Source of the DNA: Bacillus sp. HMF5848
GTDB taxonomy: Bacteria > Bacillota > Bacilli > Bacillales > HMF5848
Direction of reading: 5' to 3'
Assembly (NCBI RefSeq): GCF_003944835.1
Contig: NZ_RWIV01000001.1
Location: forward strand, 2,713,001-2,777,000
Length of the DNA: 64,000 nt
The notes beneath the pieces were generated by a model. It was not told the origin of the DNA. It did not search any database and saw nothing but the letters and a program-made list of their open reading frames with translations. The position numbers were made by a program, and so were the translations under genes. Shown here one piece after another: positions 1 through 8,277 of the stretch (position 1 is the first letter of the stretch; every line of letters begins with the position of its first letter).

Positions 1-690
1 GGAGCCTATATGGTAGGTCGTACAGCGTGGATCGTGCTCCCTTATATTAAATTAGCTCTTCTTGTTTTAATAATTTTAACGCTATCAGAAGAGTTGAATT
101 TGTCTTATCTATTCCCCTTTTTTGGAACGGGTATTGATGTTGTGTTGAAAGAAAGCTTTTTACAAAATTCTATTTATATTGAATTAATTTTATTTGCAGC
201 GCTTATACCATATGTTAGAGACTCAAAAAACTATTCTAAAGCTGTCCTTTGGGGTCTGTGGGTAGTGGCTTTAGAGATGAGTATTTTTTATTTCTTCTAC
301 ATTATCGTATTTGATGCATATTCACTGAAAAATATGTTACTTCCCTTTCAGCACTTAGCGAGAGCGGTTGAGCTTGGTCGCTTTATATCTAATTTTGAAG
401 GCTATTTTCTAGCGTTTTGGATTGTTGGTTCGATTGTAAAGTTTGCAACATACTTTTTCATTACAACGACCATCTTCACCCAAACAATTAAAAAAGTAAA
501 ATTCACAAAAATATATATAATACCAATAGCTGCTGTCATTTTTGTAATCGGGATCATTCCGGAAACAATCGTACATGCCGCGTTTTCTTATAGGCAGATG
601 AGTCTATATGTAGGCTCATACATTTTTGTTACATTGCCGATCATTTTATGGATACTTTCTTTCCGAAAAAAAGCGAGTGTTGCTTCATGA
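1..690 (+). CDS. GerAB-type spore germination permease, C-terminal part (cut by window start)
   Basis: This is the C-terminal part of a multi-pass membrane protein of the GerAB/YndE spore-germination permease family (APC superfamily). These proteins form the B subunit of a germinant receptor in the spore inner membrane and help sense amino acids or sugars. The reading frame is open back to base 1, so the gene starts outside the window and the methionine at base 10 is internal. About six hydrophobic segments remain, followed by a short basic tail. Its stop codon overlaps the start of the GerC-type lipoprotein gene in an ATGA junction, the usual coupled order in gerA-type operons. The family call rests on hydropathy, sequence feel and the GerC neighbour; which germinant is sensed cannot be read. 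Confidence 0.85.
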   Translation, partial: GAYMVGRTAWIVLPYIKLALLVLIILTLSEELNLSYLFPFFGTGIDVVLKESFLQNSIYIELILFAALIPYVRDSKNYSKAVLWGLWVVALEMSIFYFFYIIVFDAYSLKNMLLPFQHLARAVELGRFISNFEGYFLAFWIVGSIVKFATYFFITTTIFTQTIKKVKFTKIYIIPIAAVIFVIGIIPETIVHAAFSYRQMSLYVGSYIFVTLPIILWILSFRKKASVAS

Positions 691-1892
691 AGAAGCTATT
701 TATTCTCATATTATGTTTTGTTTTAACATCTTGTTATGATAAGCACGAGATTGAAGAACAAGCCTTTGTTGTTGTTATTGGACTAGACGACTCTGAAAAA
801 ACAGACGGGATTACTGTTACATTTCAAGTAGCAAATCCTCAGGCCGGCATTCCAAACACAGGCGGCGAAAAGGAAGAAGCATCTGAAATCATAACCTTCA
901 CCGCACCTGATATTATTACAGCAAGGGATTTAGCTAATGCTTCAGTCGCTCGTAAAATCAACTTCTCTCATACTAAAGTAATGATTATTGGTGAGGAGTT
1001 TGCCAAAACGGACAAGGCTGTTAAATTTATTACATCAAGCATAAGAGACCGTGAAATAAGAAGAGATATAAAACTAATTGTATCGAAAGAAAAAGCATAT
1101 GATTTCATCAAAAATAATGATCCAAAATTAGAAACAAGACCTCACAAGTTTTATGATTTAATGGCCGGTAGATGGGAAGAAACGGGATTAGTTCCGTTAT
1201 CAGATTTACAAAGATTTCTGCAGAGAATTGAAAGTAAGCAAGATGCATATTTAGCGATTTATGCTTCTACAGAAAAAGATGAAGAAACAAAAGAAGGGAA
1301 CGAAGACGATTATTTACCAGGGCAAATTAATCAAATAGGGGGAAATAGCACTCAGTTAATCGGAAGTGCACTATTTAAAGATGGTGTTATGGTAGGAACG
1401 TTATCAGGTGAAGAGACGCGCCTTTCGTTAAATTTGAGAAGTAAATCAGTAGCTAAATATATGAGAGTGTCTTATACTGATCCTAAAAATCCGGACTATC
1501 GCATAGGCGCGCGAATAACTAAACACCGAAACACTCAAATTAGTATGAACTTTGACGATGAATTAAAGATTAATGTGTTGATACCTCTTGACTTAGAAAT
1601 AGTGTCCATTCCTAGTGGTGTCAATTACGTTACTAATAAAGACAACCGGGAATTGTTACGAACAAGTATTGAAGAGGATTTAACAAAGAAATTCGAAGCG
1701 CTAATACAAAAAACACAGGATAAATATAAGACAAACCCGTTTAACTGGTCAAACACGGTCAGACGTCATTTTCTTACCTTGCAAGAGTTTGAAGCCTACG
1801 GCTTTAAAGAAAAATATCCCAATGCTAAGGTTAGTGTAAAAGTAGAGGTTAAATTTAAAGATTTCGGTAAGCAATTAACCCCAGCACAATAG
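687..1892 (+). CDS. Ger(x)C family spore germination lipoprotein
   Basis: This is the C subunit of a GerA-type germinant receptor, a lipoprotein on the outer face of the spore inner membrane. The chosen ATG overlaps the permease stop as ATGA; an upstream in-frame ATG at 648 lies inside the permease gene and is unlikely. The 401-residue product begins with a short lipoprotein signal, with the lipobox LTSC placing the acylated cysteine at residue 16. The typical opening after the cysteine (YDKHEIEEQAF) and the later HTKVMIIGEEFA stretch are characteristic of GerAC proteins. The length is normal for the family. A hairpin directly follows the stop, so this is the last gene of the operon. Confidence 0.93.
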   Translation: MKKLFILILCFVLTSCYDKHEIEEQAFVVVIGLDDSEKTDGITVTFQVANPQAGIPNTGGEKEEASEIITFTAPDIITARDLANASVARKINFSHTKVMIIGEEFAKTDKAVKFITSSIRDREIRRDIKLIVSKEKAYDFIKNNDPKLETRPHKFYDLMAGRWEETGLVPLSDLQRFLQRIESKQDAYLAIYASTEKDEETKEGNEDDYLPGQINQIGGNSTQLIGSALFKDGVMVGTLSGEETRLSLNLRSKSVAKYMRVSYTDPKNPDYRIGARITKHRNTQISMNFDDELKINVLIPLDLEIVSIPSGVNYVTNKDNRELLRTSIEEDLTKKFEALIQKTQDKYKTNPFNWSNTVRRHFLTLQEFEAYGFKEKYPNAKVSVKVEVKFKDFGKQLTPAQ

Positions 1893-1901
1893 TATGTATT
1901 G

Positions 1902-1936
1902 GGAGACCTAGTATATTATATAACTGGTCTCCTTTC
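1902..1936 (+). terminator. Rho-independent terminator of the ger operon
   Basis: GGAGACC and GGTCTCC form a perfect 7-bp stem around a 17-base AT-rich loop, followed by CTTTCT. It lies 9 bases after the gerC-type stop codon. Confidence 0.65.
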
Positions 1937-1973
1937 TAATAAAGACGGAGTAAATTTTCCACCCCATAAAGAA

Positions 1974-2330
1974 TCACGCTTTAATGACTTGTTTTTCAGC
2001 TATATCACCAACAATAGGAAGTTTAAATTTCTTTCCTTTGTATGCTTGAAGCATTAAAACAATCCATAAAATCAAGCATAATGGTGAGAGTAATAGACTA
2101 ATTAGCCAGCCTATTATAGGGATAAAGGAAAGAACAGTCGTTATTACAAAAAGGAATGCAGAAGTAATAACAGATTGCATGGCATGAAATTTCACAAAAG
2201 TACTCTCCTTCTCAATAACTAAAAATAAAATACCTGTAAATATTCCTAAAATATAACAAAGCAATCCTGCGATGTTCACCTCTAATCCCGTTGACGATTT
2301 TTCCTCTTTCAACTGCATTTCGTTACTCAT
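1974..2330 (-). CDS. DUF4870 family small membrane protein
   Basis: A 118-residue protein with a short acidic/polar N-terminus, then about three hydrophobic segments and a basic C-terminus. The pattern (N-terminal NIAGLLCYILG, the central FVKFHAMQS and the C-terminal LQAYKGKKFKLPIVGDIAE) is that of the DUF4870/Tic20-like family of Firmicutes membrane proteins, whose role is unknown. The start is supported by a strong AAAGGAGG ribosome-binding site 9 bases upstream. It is a single-gene unit, convergent with the ger operon and divergent from the lipoprotein gene on its other side. Confidence 0.8.
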   Translation of the reverse strand: MSNEMQLKEEKSSTGLEVNIAGLLCYILGIFTGILFLVIEKESTFVKFHAMQSVITSAFLFVITTVLSFIPIIGWLISLLLSPLCLILWIVLMLQAYKGKKFKLPIVGDIAEKQVIKA

Positions 2331-2456
2331 ATTACTACCTACCTCCTTTCACCTTTCTTTGCCTATCGTATTATTTATCGTTGTAAAATATGTATAAATT
2401 TGGTAATATTTACAATAGTTTGTAAACTATACTTTTTAAAAACTAGGAGGTACAAC

Positions 2457-3395
2457 GTGAAAAAGGGGATTTGGTGGATCGTTATCATTTGTTTTGTGTT
2501 TCTATTGACTGCCTGTGGTAGCAATGCGACGTCAGAAAATACAAACACGGATAGCAATACACCGGAGAGTACAGTGATTGATAGCGAGGAAAGTCCGGAG
2601 GAACAGAGCAGTGAGAATGCAACAGAACAAGAAGAGAAAAATGTAACAGAAGAGAATGAGAAAAAAAACAAAGAGTCTCAACAACCTACAGAGAAGCTGA
2701 CAGCTAAAAGTATTTTAGAACAAGCTGCAGAGGTTATGGCTGATATTTCAAGCTTTGCACTTGAGTTAGAATCAATAAGAGAATCGTCTGACCTCGGTCA
2801 AACAACAACAACAATACAATTAGAAATGAATTATGAAGAGCCTATGACGATGCACCAAGTTATTACCACACAATCACCAGATATGCCGGATGGGTCGATT
2901 GAAATGTATTTAGCTACGAATGGAGTTTTTATGTATGAAAAAAGTCAGTCTATGTGGTTTAAACTGCCAGAACAAGCGCAATCACAAGGTAATCTTACCT
3001 TCGATCCAAGAGGGCAAACAAATCATACATTAGATTTTATTGACGACTATCAATTAGAAGAAACAAGTGATACGTATATCCTAACACTGACTGGCAACAC
3101 GGATCGATACAAGCAATATGTAGCAGATGAACTAAGTACGATTAACCAAGACATCGCTACTTCATTAACGTTTGATGACTATTCCGAGCTTGTTCTAGAT
3201 AGCTTTACTATGAAGATTGTCATAGATAAAAACACTATGTATCAACGAGAATACTTTTATGAGTATAGAATAAAATATGATGCAATTGAAAGTACAGAAA
3301 CGTATGAAAGAATCACTATGAAATTTGATAAAATTAATGAAATTGATCCTATTACGGTTCCCGAAGATATCGTTCAATCTGCTCAGAGCTTTTAA
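2457..3395 (+). CDS. Lipoprotein, DUF6612-like
   Basis: A 312-residue secreted lipoprotein. I chose the GTG start because AGGAGG sits 6 bases upstream and the signal peptide begins there; an upstream ATG at 2400 would put 19 charged residues before the signal. The lipobox is LTAC. Residues after the cysteine form a long Ser/Thr/Glu/Asn-rich linker of about 70 residues, then a domain resembling DUF6612 (LolA/LppX-like fold of paired beta strands). Function is unknown; related proteins are thought to bind lipids or act at the envelope. It ends at a strong hairpin shared with rsgA. Confidence 0.7.
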   Translation: MKKGIWWIVIICFVFLLTACGSNATSENTNTDSNTPESTVIDSEESPEEQSSENATEQEEKNVTEENEKKNKESQQPTEKLTAKSILEQAAEVMADISSFALELESIRESSDLGQTTTTIQLEMNYEEPMTMHQVITTQSPDMPDGSIEMYLATNGVFMYEKSQSMWFKLPEQAQSQGNLTFDPRGQTNHTLDFIDDYQLEETSDTYILTLTGNTDRYKQYVADELSTINQDIATSLTFDDYSELVLDSFTMKIVIDKNTMYQREYFYEYRIKYDAIESTETYERITMKFDKINEIDPITVPEDIVQSAQSF

Positions 3396-3445
3396 GTTAA
3401 GTATAATAAAAGATTGTGAACTTGTAAGAGTAAAATGAATAAATT

Positions 3446-3474
3446 GGAGGCATCATCTGTATGATGATGCCTCC
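3446..3474. terminator. Bidirectional terminator between lipoprotein gene and rsgA
   Basis: A perfect 12-bp stem (GGAGGCATCATC paired with GATGATGCCTCC, 5-base loop) sits between convergent genes, 50 bases after the lipoprotein stop and 4 bases beyond the rsgA stop. Confidence 0.8.
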
Positions 3475-3477
3475 TTC

Positions 3478-4491
3478 TTATGCACGTTTCTTTCTATTTT
3501 CTAGTCTTCGATTTAATTCAGCTTGTTTTTTTGCAAGATGTGCTAGTTCTTTTTCCATCTTTACATAGCTATTCCAACGATCGTGAGGTAATGCACCACT
3601 TTCAAGCGCTTCTTTAATAGCACAGCCAGGCTCTGACTTATGGTTACAATCCCTAAACTTACAATGCTGGGCAAGCTCTGTTATATCCTCAAACGTTTGG
3701 GATAAGCTATCCTTTGATCCCCAAAGCTGTATCTCTCGCATACCAGGTGTGTCTATAAGTACAGCATTTTCCAGAACAATGAGGTCTCGATTTGTGGTTG
3801 TGTGACGTCCCTTACTATCATCCTCACGAACTGTATTGACAGCCTGAATATGCTCTCCGGCCAGCGCATTGATAAGAGAGGATTTCCCTACACCTGATGA
3901 TCCTAACAAGGCAACGGTATGCCCTTCTGTCATGTAGGTCTCAAGTTCTGCTAACCCCTCACCTGTAACGCTACTAATAGCATGAATAGGCACTCCCATG
4001 GCTACACGTTCCACTTGTTTCATTTTATCCGCGATGTCATGACACACATCAGATTTACTTAGAACAATAACAGGATTCGCACCACATTCCCATGTAAGTA
4101 GTAAATAACGCTCAATACGCTGTGGGCTGAAATCATGATTTAAAGAACTTACAATAAACACTGTGTCAATATTAGTAGCAATCACTTGTGATTCTGTTTC
4201 TTCTCCAACTGCTTTACGTTCAAAACAACTTTTTCGAGGCAAAATAGAATGGACCATAGAGGTCCCCTCATGGTTTGTTACGACAACCCAATCTCCAACA
4301 GCCGGCAACGTGTTATTTCCATAACGCCATTTACCCGCTACCTTTGCTAAAGTCACTCCATTTTCAGTGTAAATCTTATATATATTTTGAAACTGACTTA
4401 TTACACGTGCAGGCTTATATGTCCCTTTCGAAAAAGAATCATTAAAGCATGCATCTAGTTCTTCATTCCAACCTAATTTACTTAAATTCAA
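3478..4491 (-). CDS. rsgA: RsgA-type ribosome small-subunit GTPase (paralogue form)
   Basis: Circularly permuted GTPase that helps the final maturation of the 30S ribosomal subunit. The motifs appear in permuted order: G4 SKSD at residues 145-148, then P-loop GSSGVGKS at 197-204, then G3 DTPG at 247-250. An N-terminal OB-fold region (AVGDWVVV) and a C-terminal zinc site (C277, C282, H284, C290) complete the family layout. At 337 residues it is longer than the usual Bacillus YloQ/RsgA (about 300), and it is not in the yloQ (prkC-prpC) context, so it may be a second copy; the main copy would lie elsewhere. The start has a GGAGG site. A leader peptide and hairpin precede it. Confidence 0.88.
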   Translation of the reverse strand: MNLSKLGWNEELDACFNDSFSKGTYKPARVISQFQNIYKIYTENGVTLAKVAGKWRYGNNTLPAVGDWVVVTNHEGTSMVHSILPRKSCFERKAVGEETESQVIATNIDTVFIVSSLNHDFSPQRIERYLLLTWECGANPVIVLSKSDVCHDIADKMKQVERVAMGVPIHAISSVTGEGLAELETYMTEGHTVALLGSSGVGKSSLINALAGEHIQAVNTVREDDSKGRHTTTNRDLIVLENAVLIDTPGMREIQLWGSKDSLSQTFEDITELAQHCKFRDCNHKSEPGCAIKEALESGALPHDRWNSYVKMEKELAHLAKKQAELNRRLENRKKRA

Positions 4492-4510
4492 TAGTATTCC
4501 TCCATTATTA

Positions 4511-4553
4511 AGGAGAGGAACATTCAGGACTAATGCCGAGAGCTACCTCTCCT
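4511..4553 (-). promoter_or_regulatory. Hairpin in the rsgA leader overlapping a short leader ORF
   Basis: On the minus strand AGGAGAGG (4553-4546) can pair perfectly with CCTCTCCT (4518-4511) over a 27-base loop. The upstream arm is the last three sense codons of a 20-codon leader ORF; the downstream arm lies about 10 bases before the rsgA ribosome-binding site. There is no U-tract, so it is not a standard terminator. A translation-linked attenuation role is an inference. Confidence 0.4.
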
Positions 4554-4605
4554 GATTCACCAAAGACTTATGAGACGGACGAACAGAATTTACAATAGAT
4601 AGCAT
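4543..4605 (-). CDS. Possible 20-residue leader peptide upstream of rsgA
   Basis: A short ORF (MLSIVNSVRPSHKSLVNQER) starts with ATG 8 bases after a strong AAGGAGTG ribosome-binding site and ends 51 bases before the rsgA start codon. Its last codons form one arm of the leader hairpin. The strong site for so short an ORF, and its position directly before a ribosome-assembly GTPase gene, suggest a regulatory upstream ORF. I recognise no family. It could also be chance; the coding evidence is only the ribosome-binding site and placement. Confidence 0.4.
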   Translation of the reverse strand: MLSIVNSVRPSHKSLVNQER

Positions 4606-4748
4606 ACAACATCACTCCTTGTACAGTTAATAACCACATTATCCTTTATATGTAAAAAAATATCAATATTCTATTCTTTCTTGTCAGTAAAACGCCACAT
4701 TATCTAAGTCGGACGTTTAGAATTCTTCGTTACAATTTGAGAAAACGC

Positions 4749-5059
4749 ACAAGGTTCCGGTTAACTCTGAACGTGCATTTTCGACATACGAACATGCATT
4801 CTCGACACGTGAACATGCATTTTCGACATGCCAGCGTGCATTCTTTCTCGTCACAAGGTCCCGGTTAACTCTGATCGTGCATTTTCGACATACGAACATG
4901 CATTCTCGACACGTGAACGTGCATTTTCGACACGCCAGCGTGCATTCTTTCTCGTCACAAGGTCCCGGTTACTCTGAACGTGCATTTTCGACATACGAAC
5001 ATGCATTCTCGACACGTGAACGTGCATTTTCGACACGCAAACATGCATTCTTTCTAACG
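4749..5059. repeat. Three tandem copies of a 104-bp repeat built from ~21-bp subunits
   Basis: Copies begin at 4749, 4853 and 4957, each opening with ACAAGGTTCCGGTTAACTCT or a one- to two-base variant. Inside each copy a subunit of about 21 bp recurs, with core GTGCATTTTCGACA or ATGCATTCTCGACA. The third copy lacks one A and diverges at its end. Short open frames on both strands here only reflect the repeat (heptad-like His/Arg/Cys/Val strings) and have no ribosome-binding sites. The array fills most of the gene-free stretch 4606-5125. Confidence 0.9.
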
Positions 5060-5125
5060 TAAAAGTAAAGTATACATTCCAGACATATATTCGATAAAAT
5101 TACATTTGCAGCATAAAATTACTAA

Positions 5126-5156
5126 TTAAAAATACCACCTAAAAATAGGCGGTATC
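5126..5156 (-). terminator. Terminator of yqkE
   Basis: Read on the minus strand, ATACCGCC and GGTGGTAT form an 8-bp stem (one G-T pair) around an AT loop, followed by a TTTTTAA tract, about 20 bases after the yqkE stop. Confidence 0.7.
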
Positions 5157-5176
5157 TAGCACCTAGGCTGCTTGTA

Positions 5177-5407
5177 TTACGATTTAAACTTTTTCCAATC
5201 AATGTTACTTTCATTTAATAGTTCTTCAAAGCTTTTATTTTTCTCACGTTGCTTACGTTCCTGACGTTTTTGTTCCTCCTCTTGCTCCTGTTTTTTAATC
5301 TCCTCTTGCTTTAACTGTTTTTGTTTGTCTTTTAATTTTTGTAAAATATCATTGTTCAATCGGTCTTGCAAATGATTTGCATCTTCTCTTTGTTTCTTTT
5401 TCATCAT
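5177..5407 (-). CDS. yqkE: YqkE family protein (DUF3886)
   Basis: A 76-residue, highly charged protein that is probably one long helix: residues 20-60 are almost all Lys, Gln, Glu and Arg, a coiled-coil-like pattern. The conserved C-terminus (KSFEELLNESNIDWKKFK) is the signature of YqkE/DUF3886. Function is unknown. The start ATG follows AAGGAG by 7 bases; the second ATG directly after is an alternative. It is divergent from yqkD, as part of the conserved yqkB-yqkC-yqkD-yqkE neighbourhood of Bacillus, which supports the name. Confidence 0.85.
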   Translation of the reverse strand: MMKKKQREDANHLQDRLNNDILQKLKDKQKQLKQEEIKKQEQEEEQKRQERKQREKNKSFEELLNESNIDWKKFKS

Positions 5408-5528
5408 ACATACACTCCTTCATTTCTCTATCAATACTATAAAAAAGAAAACAATATTCATCAATAATATTTTCGTTTTTAACTTAAAGTGGTAAAATAT
5501 TGCTATCGCTTAGGGGGGATTCGATTTA

Positions 5529-6449
5529 ATGATAGCATTATTCATAGTTGTTTTTATCTTCGTATTATATGTGCTAGGTGTTGGTTTGTACGTTACCAAT
5601 CAAATGAAATACATAGCTAAAAAGCCTGATGAAGAAATAATTAATCGTGAAATAACAGATGGCCACTTTTCTAAAGATGAGCTTACCCACTTAGCAAAGA
5701 CAGACGTAAAAATTCAATCTCCTTACGGTTATAACTTAAATGGCTGGTTTTTTGAACAGCCCTATAGCAATCACTACATAGTCATATGTCATGGCGTAAC
5801 TGTAAACAATTACAATTCTATTAAATATGCAAAACTGTTCCACAAAAAAGGGTGGAACGTACTAACATACGAGCATCGCCGCCACGGAAAATCAGGTGGA
5901 GACACAACAACATATGGATATTATGAAAAAAATGATTTAAAAGCCGTCATGGATTGGGTAAAGAAAAAAGCTGGTGATGAATCTGTCATCGGCATTCACG
6001 GTGAGTCAATGGGTGCTGCCACTATGCTTTTATACGCAGGTACGATAGAAGATGGGGCGGACTTTTATATTGCGGATTGCCCTTATTCAAGTTTTGATGA
6101 GCAGTTAGCATTCCGCTTGAAAGTAGAGCATAATATACCACGTCAGCTTGTAATGCCCTTTGCAAAGCTTGCTCTTACGGTTCGAGAAGGCTATTCTTTT
6201 AAGGACATCTCACCTATACAATATATTGAGAATATTGAAAGTCCGATTCTGTTTATTACTAGTGAAACCGACGATTACATACCACCACAAATGACTATTA
6301 ACCTGTATAAAAGAAAAAAAGGCGCCAAAGCAATTGTATTGATGCCGAACGGACTCCACGCCATGTCTCTTACTAATAATCGCGAGCAGTATGAAGAAGT
6401 TATTGATGACTTCTTTGCAGAACATAATATGGCGGCACCTTCTCTATGA
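5529..6449 (+). CDS. yqkD: Alpha/beta hydrolase, YqkD family
   Basis: A 306-residue alpha/beta hydrolase with one N-terminal membrane anchor (residues 1-22). The oxyanion region HGVTVNN, the nucleophile elbow GESMG, and downstream Asp (SETDDYIPP) and His (NGLHAM) give a full Ser-Asp-His triad. This is the BAAT/serine-aminopeptidase-like group to which YqkD belongs; the natural substrate is not known. The start follows a GGGGGG-type site. It sits between yqkE (divergent) and yqkC (convergent), as expected for the family. Confidence 0.85.
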   Translation: MIALFIVVFIFVLYVLGVGLYVTNQMKYIAKKPDEEIINREITDGHFSKDELTHLAKTDVKIQSPYGYNLNGWFFEQPYSNHYIVICHGVTVNNYNSIKYAKLFHKKGWNVLTYEHRRHGKSGGDTTTYGYYEKNDLKAVMDWVKKKAGDESVIGIHGESMGAATMLLYAGTIEDGADFYIADCPYSSFDEQLAFRLKVEHNIPRQLVMPFAKLALTVREGYSFKDISPIQYIENIESPILFITSETDDYIPPQMTINLYKRKKGAKAIVLMPNGLHAMSLTNNREQYEEVIDDFFAEHNMAAPSL

Positions 6450-6456
6450 GTGCCGC
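6432..6456. terminator. Hairpin between yqkD and yqkC
   Basis: GCGGCAC and GTGCCGC form a perfect 7-bp stem with an 11-base loop that spans the yqkD stop codon and ends just before the yqkC stop. The U-tract is poor on both strands, so terminator strength is uncertain. Confidence 0.45.
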
Positions 6457-6457
6457 T

Positions 6458-6703
6458 TCATCCTAAAATATCTAGTATAATTCCCACATTTTCTTCAATC
6501 CATGCTGTTGCCTCTTCAAGAGTTGCAAACTCTCTTGTTTCAAAGGTCATTTCATCTTGAACGAGCCATGAATCCTTTGGATCACTATTAACACCACCAA
6601 CTGACCAATGAAGCAGACTGTAAGGCTCGTTATTCTCATTTACAAAAGAAACCCATGTCTTTGACCTTGCTACATTTTTAATACTTTCTATTTTATTTTT
6701 CAT
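6458..6703 (-). CDS. yqkC: YqkC family protein (DUF2552)
   Basis: An 81-residue soluble protein beginning MKNKIESIKNVARSKTWVSF. I chose the ATG at 6703 over an upstream one at 6730 because AGGAGG lies 6 bases before it. It overlaps the end of yqkB by 11 bases, implying translational coupling. The sequence fits the small YqkC/DUF2552 family; no catalytic motif is visible and no function is known. The position next to yqkB and yqkD supports the name. Confidence 0.75.
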   Translation of the reverse strand: MKNKIESIKNVARSKTWVSFVNENNEPYSLLHWSVGGVNSDPKDSWLVQDEMTFETREFATLEEATAWIEENVGIILDILG

Positions 6704-7043
6704 ACTGGTCCTCCTGCTTATACTTTTCAATTTGAATATGTGGATTGACCATTTCTTCCTTACTCTTTAATTGCAGGTGACTTGATTTTTCATAATAATC
6801 GACAATCATGTTTTCTGGAAAAAATACGGCCTGTTGAGTATGTAAATATATTCGCCCCCAATTCGACGTAATTTGTATTATGTTAGAGCCTGGCTCTTTT
6901 ATTTCTTTAAATACCGGAACACCGTTTACGCCGCAGCCACAACCTTCTATATCATAAAATAGCTGTAAACAAGCAGTATCAGATGACATATTATATCTAT
7001 TTTTTATCGCACTTATTGCTTTCTCAGTAAATGTCACTATCAT
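6693..7043 (-). CDS. yqkB: HesB/IscA-like iron-sulfur cluster family protein YqkB
   Basis: A 116-residue protein of the HesB/IscA fold, opening MIVTFTEKAISAIKNRY and carrying a GCGCG motif near residue 35. The C-terminal CxC motif of true A-type Fe-S carriers is absent, so its role in iron-sulfur assembly is uncertain, as for B. subtilis YqkB. It is the first gene of a two-gene unit with yqkC. The start has only a weak ribosome-binding site (AGGAGTTATACGT upstream). Confidence 0.82.
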   Translation of the reverse strand: MIVTFTEKAISAIKNRYNMSSDTACLQLFYDIEGCGCGVNGVPVFKEIKEPGSNIIQITSNWGRIYLHTQQAVFFPENMIVDYYEKSSHLQLKSKEEMVNPHIQIEKYKQEDQYEK

Positions 7044-7170
7044 ACGTATAACTCCTACCTCGTAAAAATATAATGCTATTGTACCATATTCCTTTTTTTA
7101 AGTTGTAACATTTGAAAAATCATTTTGAAATGATTAGGATAAAAGTATAAATATGGAAAGGGGATTTAAC

Positions 7171-7380
7171 ATGGCAGATGTACAAATAAAAGTAATGGAT
7201 AACGGTTCTTTAAGAGTAACAGGTAACGTCGATCTTATTGACGCAGAAGGTAATAAATTTACTACTAAGCAAACCTTTTCATTATGCCGTTGTGGGTTGT
7301 CTCAAAACAAGCCATTTTGCGATGGTAATCACAAAGGTAAATTCGACTCCTGTGTTCGAGCTGAAAAGGTACTTGATTAA
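7171..7380 (+). CDS. CDGSH-type iron-sulfur protein
   Basis: A 69-residue protein with the CDGSH iron-sulfur motif in the form CRCGLSQNKPFCDGNH: three cysteines and one histidine that hold a redox-active [2Fe-2S] cluster. Bacterial members are small soluble proteins of unknown exact role, likely in electron transfer or iron handling. I chose the ATG at 7171 (AAAGGGG 8 bases upstream) rather than the ATG at 7153, which would add MERGFN encoded by the ribosome-binding site itself. It stands alone with its own terminator. Confidence 0.9.
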   Translation: MADVQIKVMDNGSLRVTGNVDLIDAEGNKFTTKQTFSLCRCGLSQNKPFCDGNHKGKFDSCVRAEKVLD

Positions 7381-7393
7381 ATTGTACTCAAAG

Positions 7394-7417
7394 AAGACGG
7401 ATCAACACATCCGTCTT
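7394..7417. terminator. Bidirectional terminator between CDGSH gene and dedA
   Basis: AAGACGGAT and ATCCGTCTT form a 9-bp stem around a 6-base loop, followed by TTTTTATTTTT on the plus strand. Confidence 0.85.
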
Positions 7418-7429
7418 TTTTATTTTTAT

Positions 7430-8032
7430 CTACTTTCTCTTTTTTAAATAAATAATTATTACAAAGCATAAAAATAAAAACAAAACAGCGTAAATAATGT
7501 TTGAGTATATCTTCATGTATTTTACAATATCTTCCCATGAATTGCCTACGGAAGCTCCTAAATACACTAGCACAGCATTCCAAATTGACGTCCCTAATAC
7601 TGTGAAAAATAGAAACAATCCAAGATTCATATTCGACATCCCCGCAGGAAGTGAAATTAAACTACGTATCAATGGTATGAAACGACAAAAGAAAACTGTC
7701 CACGCTCCATATTTATCAAACCAAGCATCAGCCTTATAAATATCTTTTTTAGTAACTCTAAGTACATGCCCCCACTTATCTACAATTTTCTCTAATCGCT
7801 CAACATCCAACTGCAGTCCAATTATGTAGAGGACTATAGCACCTACTGTGGACCCAACAGTTGAAGCAAGAACTACACCAGAAAAGGTTAAATCCGATTC
7901 AATTATCATAAATCCCGAGAAAGTGAGAATTACTTCAGAAGGTATTGGCGGAAAGATATTTTCTAGAGCAATTAACAACATGATGCCTATATATCCAAAT
8001 TCATTTATAATGTCTGTTAGCCACTTCTCCAT
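7430..8032 (-). CDS. DedA family membrane protein
   Basis: A 200-residue integral membrane protein of the DedA/SNARE-associated (VTT) family, whose members include flippases for undecaprenyl phosphate and phosphatidylethanolamine in Bacillus. The family hallmarks are visible: ENIFPPIPSEVIL near the N-terminus and FCRFIPLIRSLISLPAGM in the middle, with acidic and arginine residues in re-entrant loops. Start chosen at 8032 because AAAGGGGAAGG precedes it; an upstream ATG at 8056 lies before this site. Which DedA subgroup it belongs to cannot be settled by eye. Confidence 0.9.
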   Translation of the reverse strand: MEKWLTDIINEFGYIGIMLLIALENIFPPIPSEVILTFSGFMIIESDLTFSGVVLASTVGSTVGAIVLYIIGLQLDVERLEKIVDKWGHVLRVTKKDIYKADAWFDKYGAWTVFFCRFIPLIRSLISLPAGMSNMNLGLFLFFTVLGTSIWNAVLVYLGASVGNSWEDIVKYMKIYSNIIYAVLFLFLCFVIIIYLKKRK

Positions 8033-8277
8033 ACCTTCCCCTTTCAGCAAAAACAATGTACTTCATATATTATTACTATTTACTTTATATGTAATGAGCC
8101 TTTTATCTTAGTTTATTAAATTGTTTTAACCAACCATAGTAAGGATTAAAACATATAACAACAAAAGCATATGAGAACGTTTTCACTATATTGTAACGAA
8201 AAGCACTTGTATTACATATAACTCGCCACTATACTAAAGATAGTTGGTTAAAAAACTACAGTAAAGGAGATGACACA

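Noticed and set aside
4749-5059. CRISPR array
   Set aside because: The whole 104-bp unit is repeated without variable spacers, and no cas gene is nearby.
4717-5062. Overlapping open frames on both strands encoding His/Arg/Val/Cys-rich repeats
   Set aside because: They follow directly from the 104-bp tandem repeat, have no ribosome-binding sites, and frames exist on both strands; not treated as genes or as a CRISPR array.
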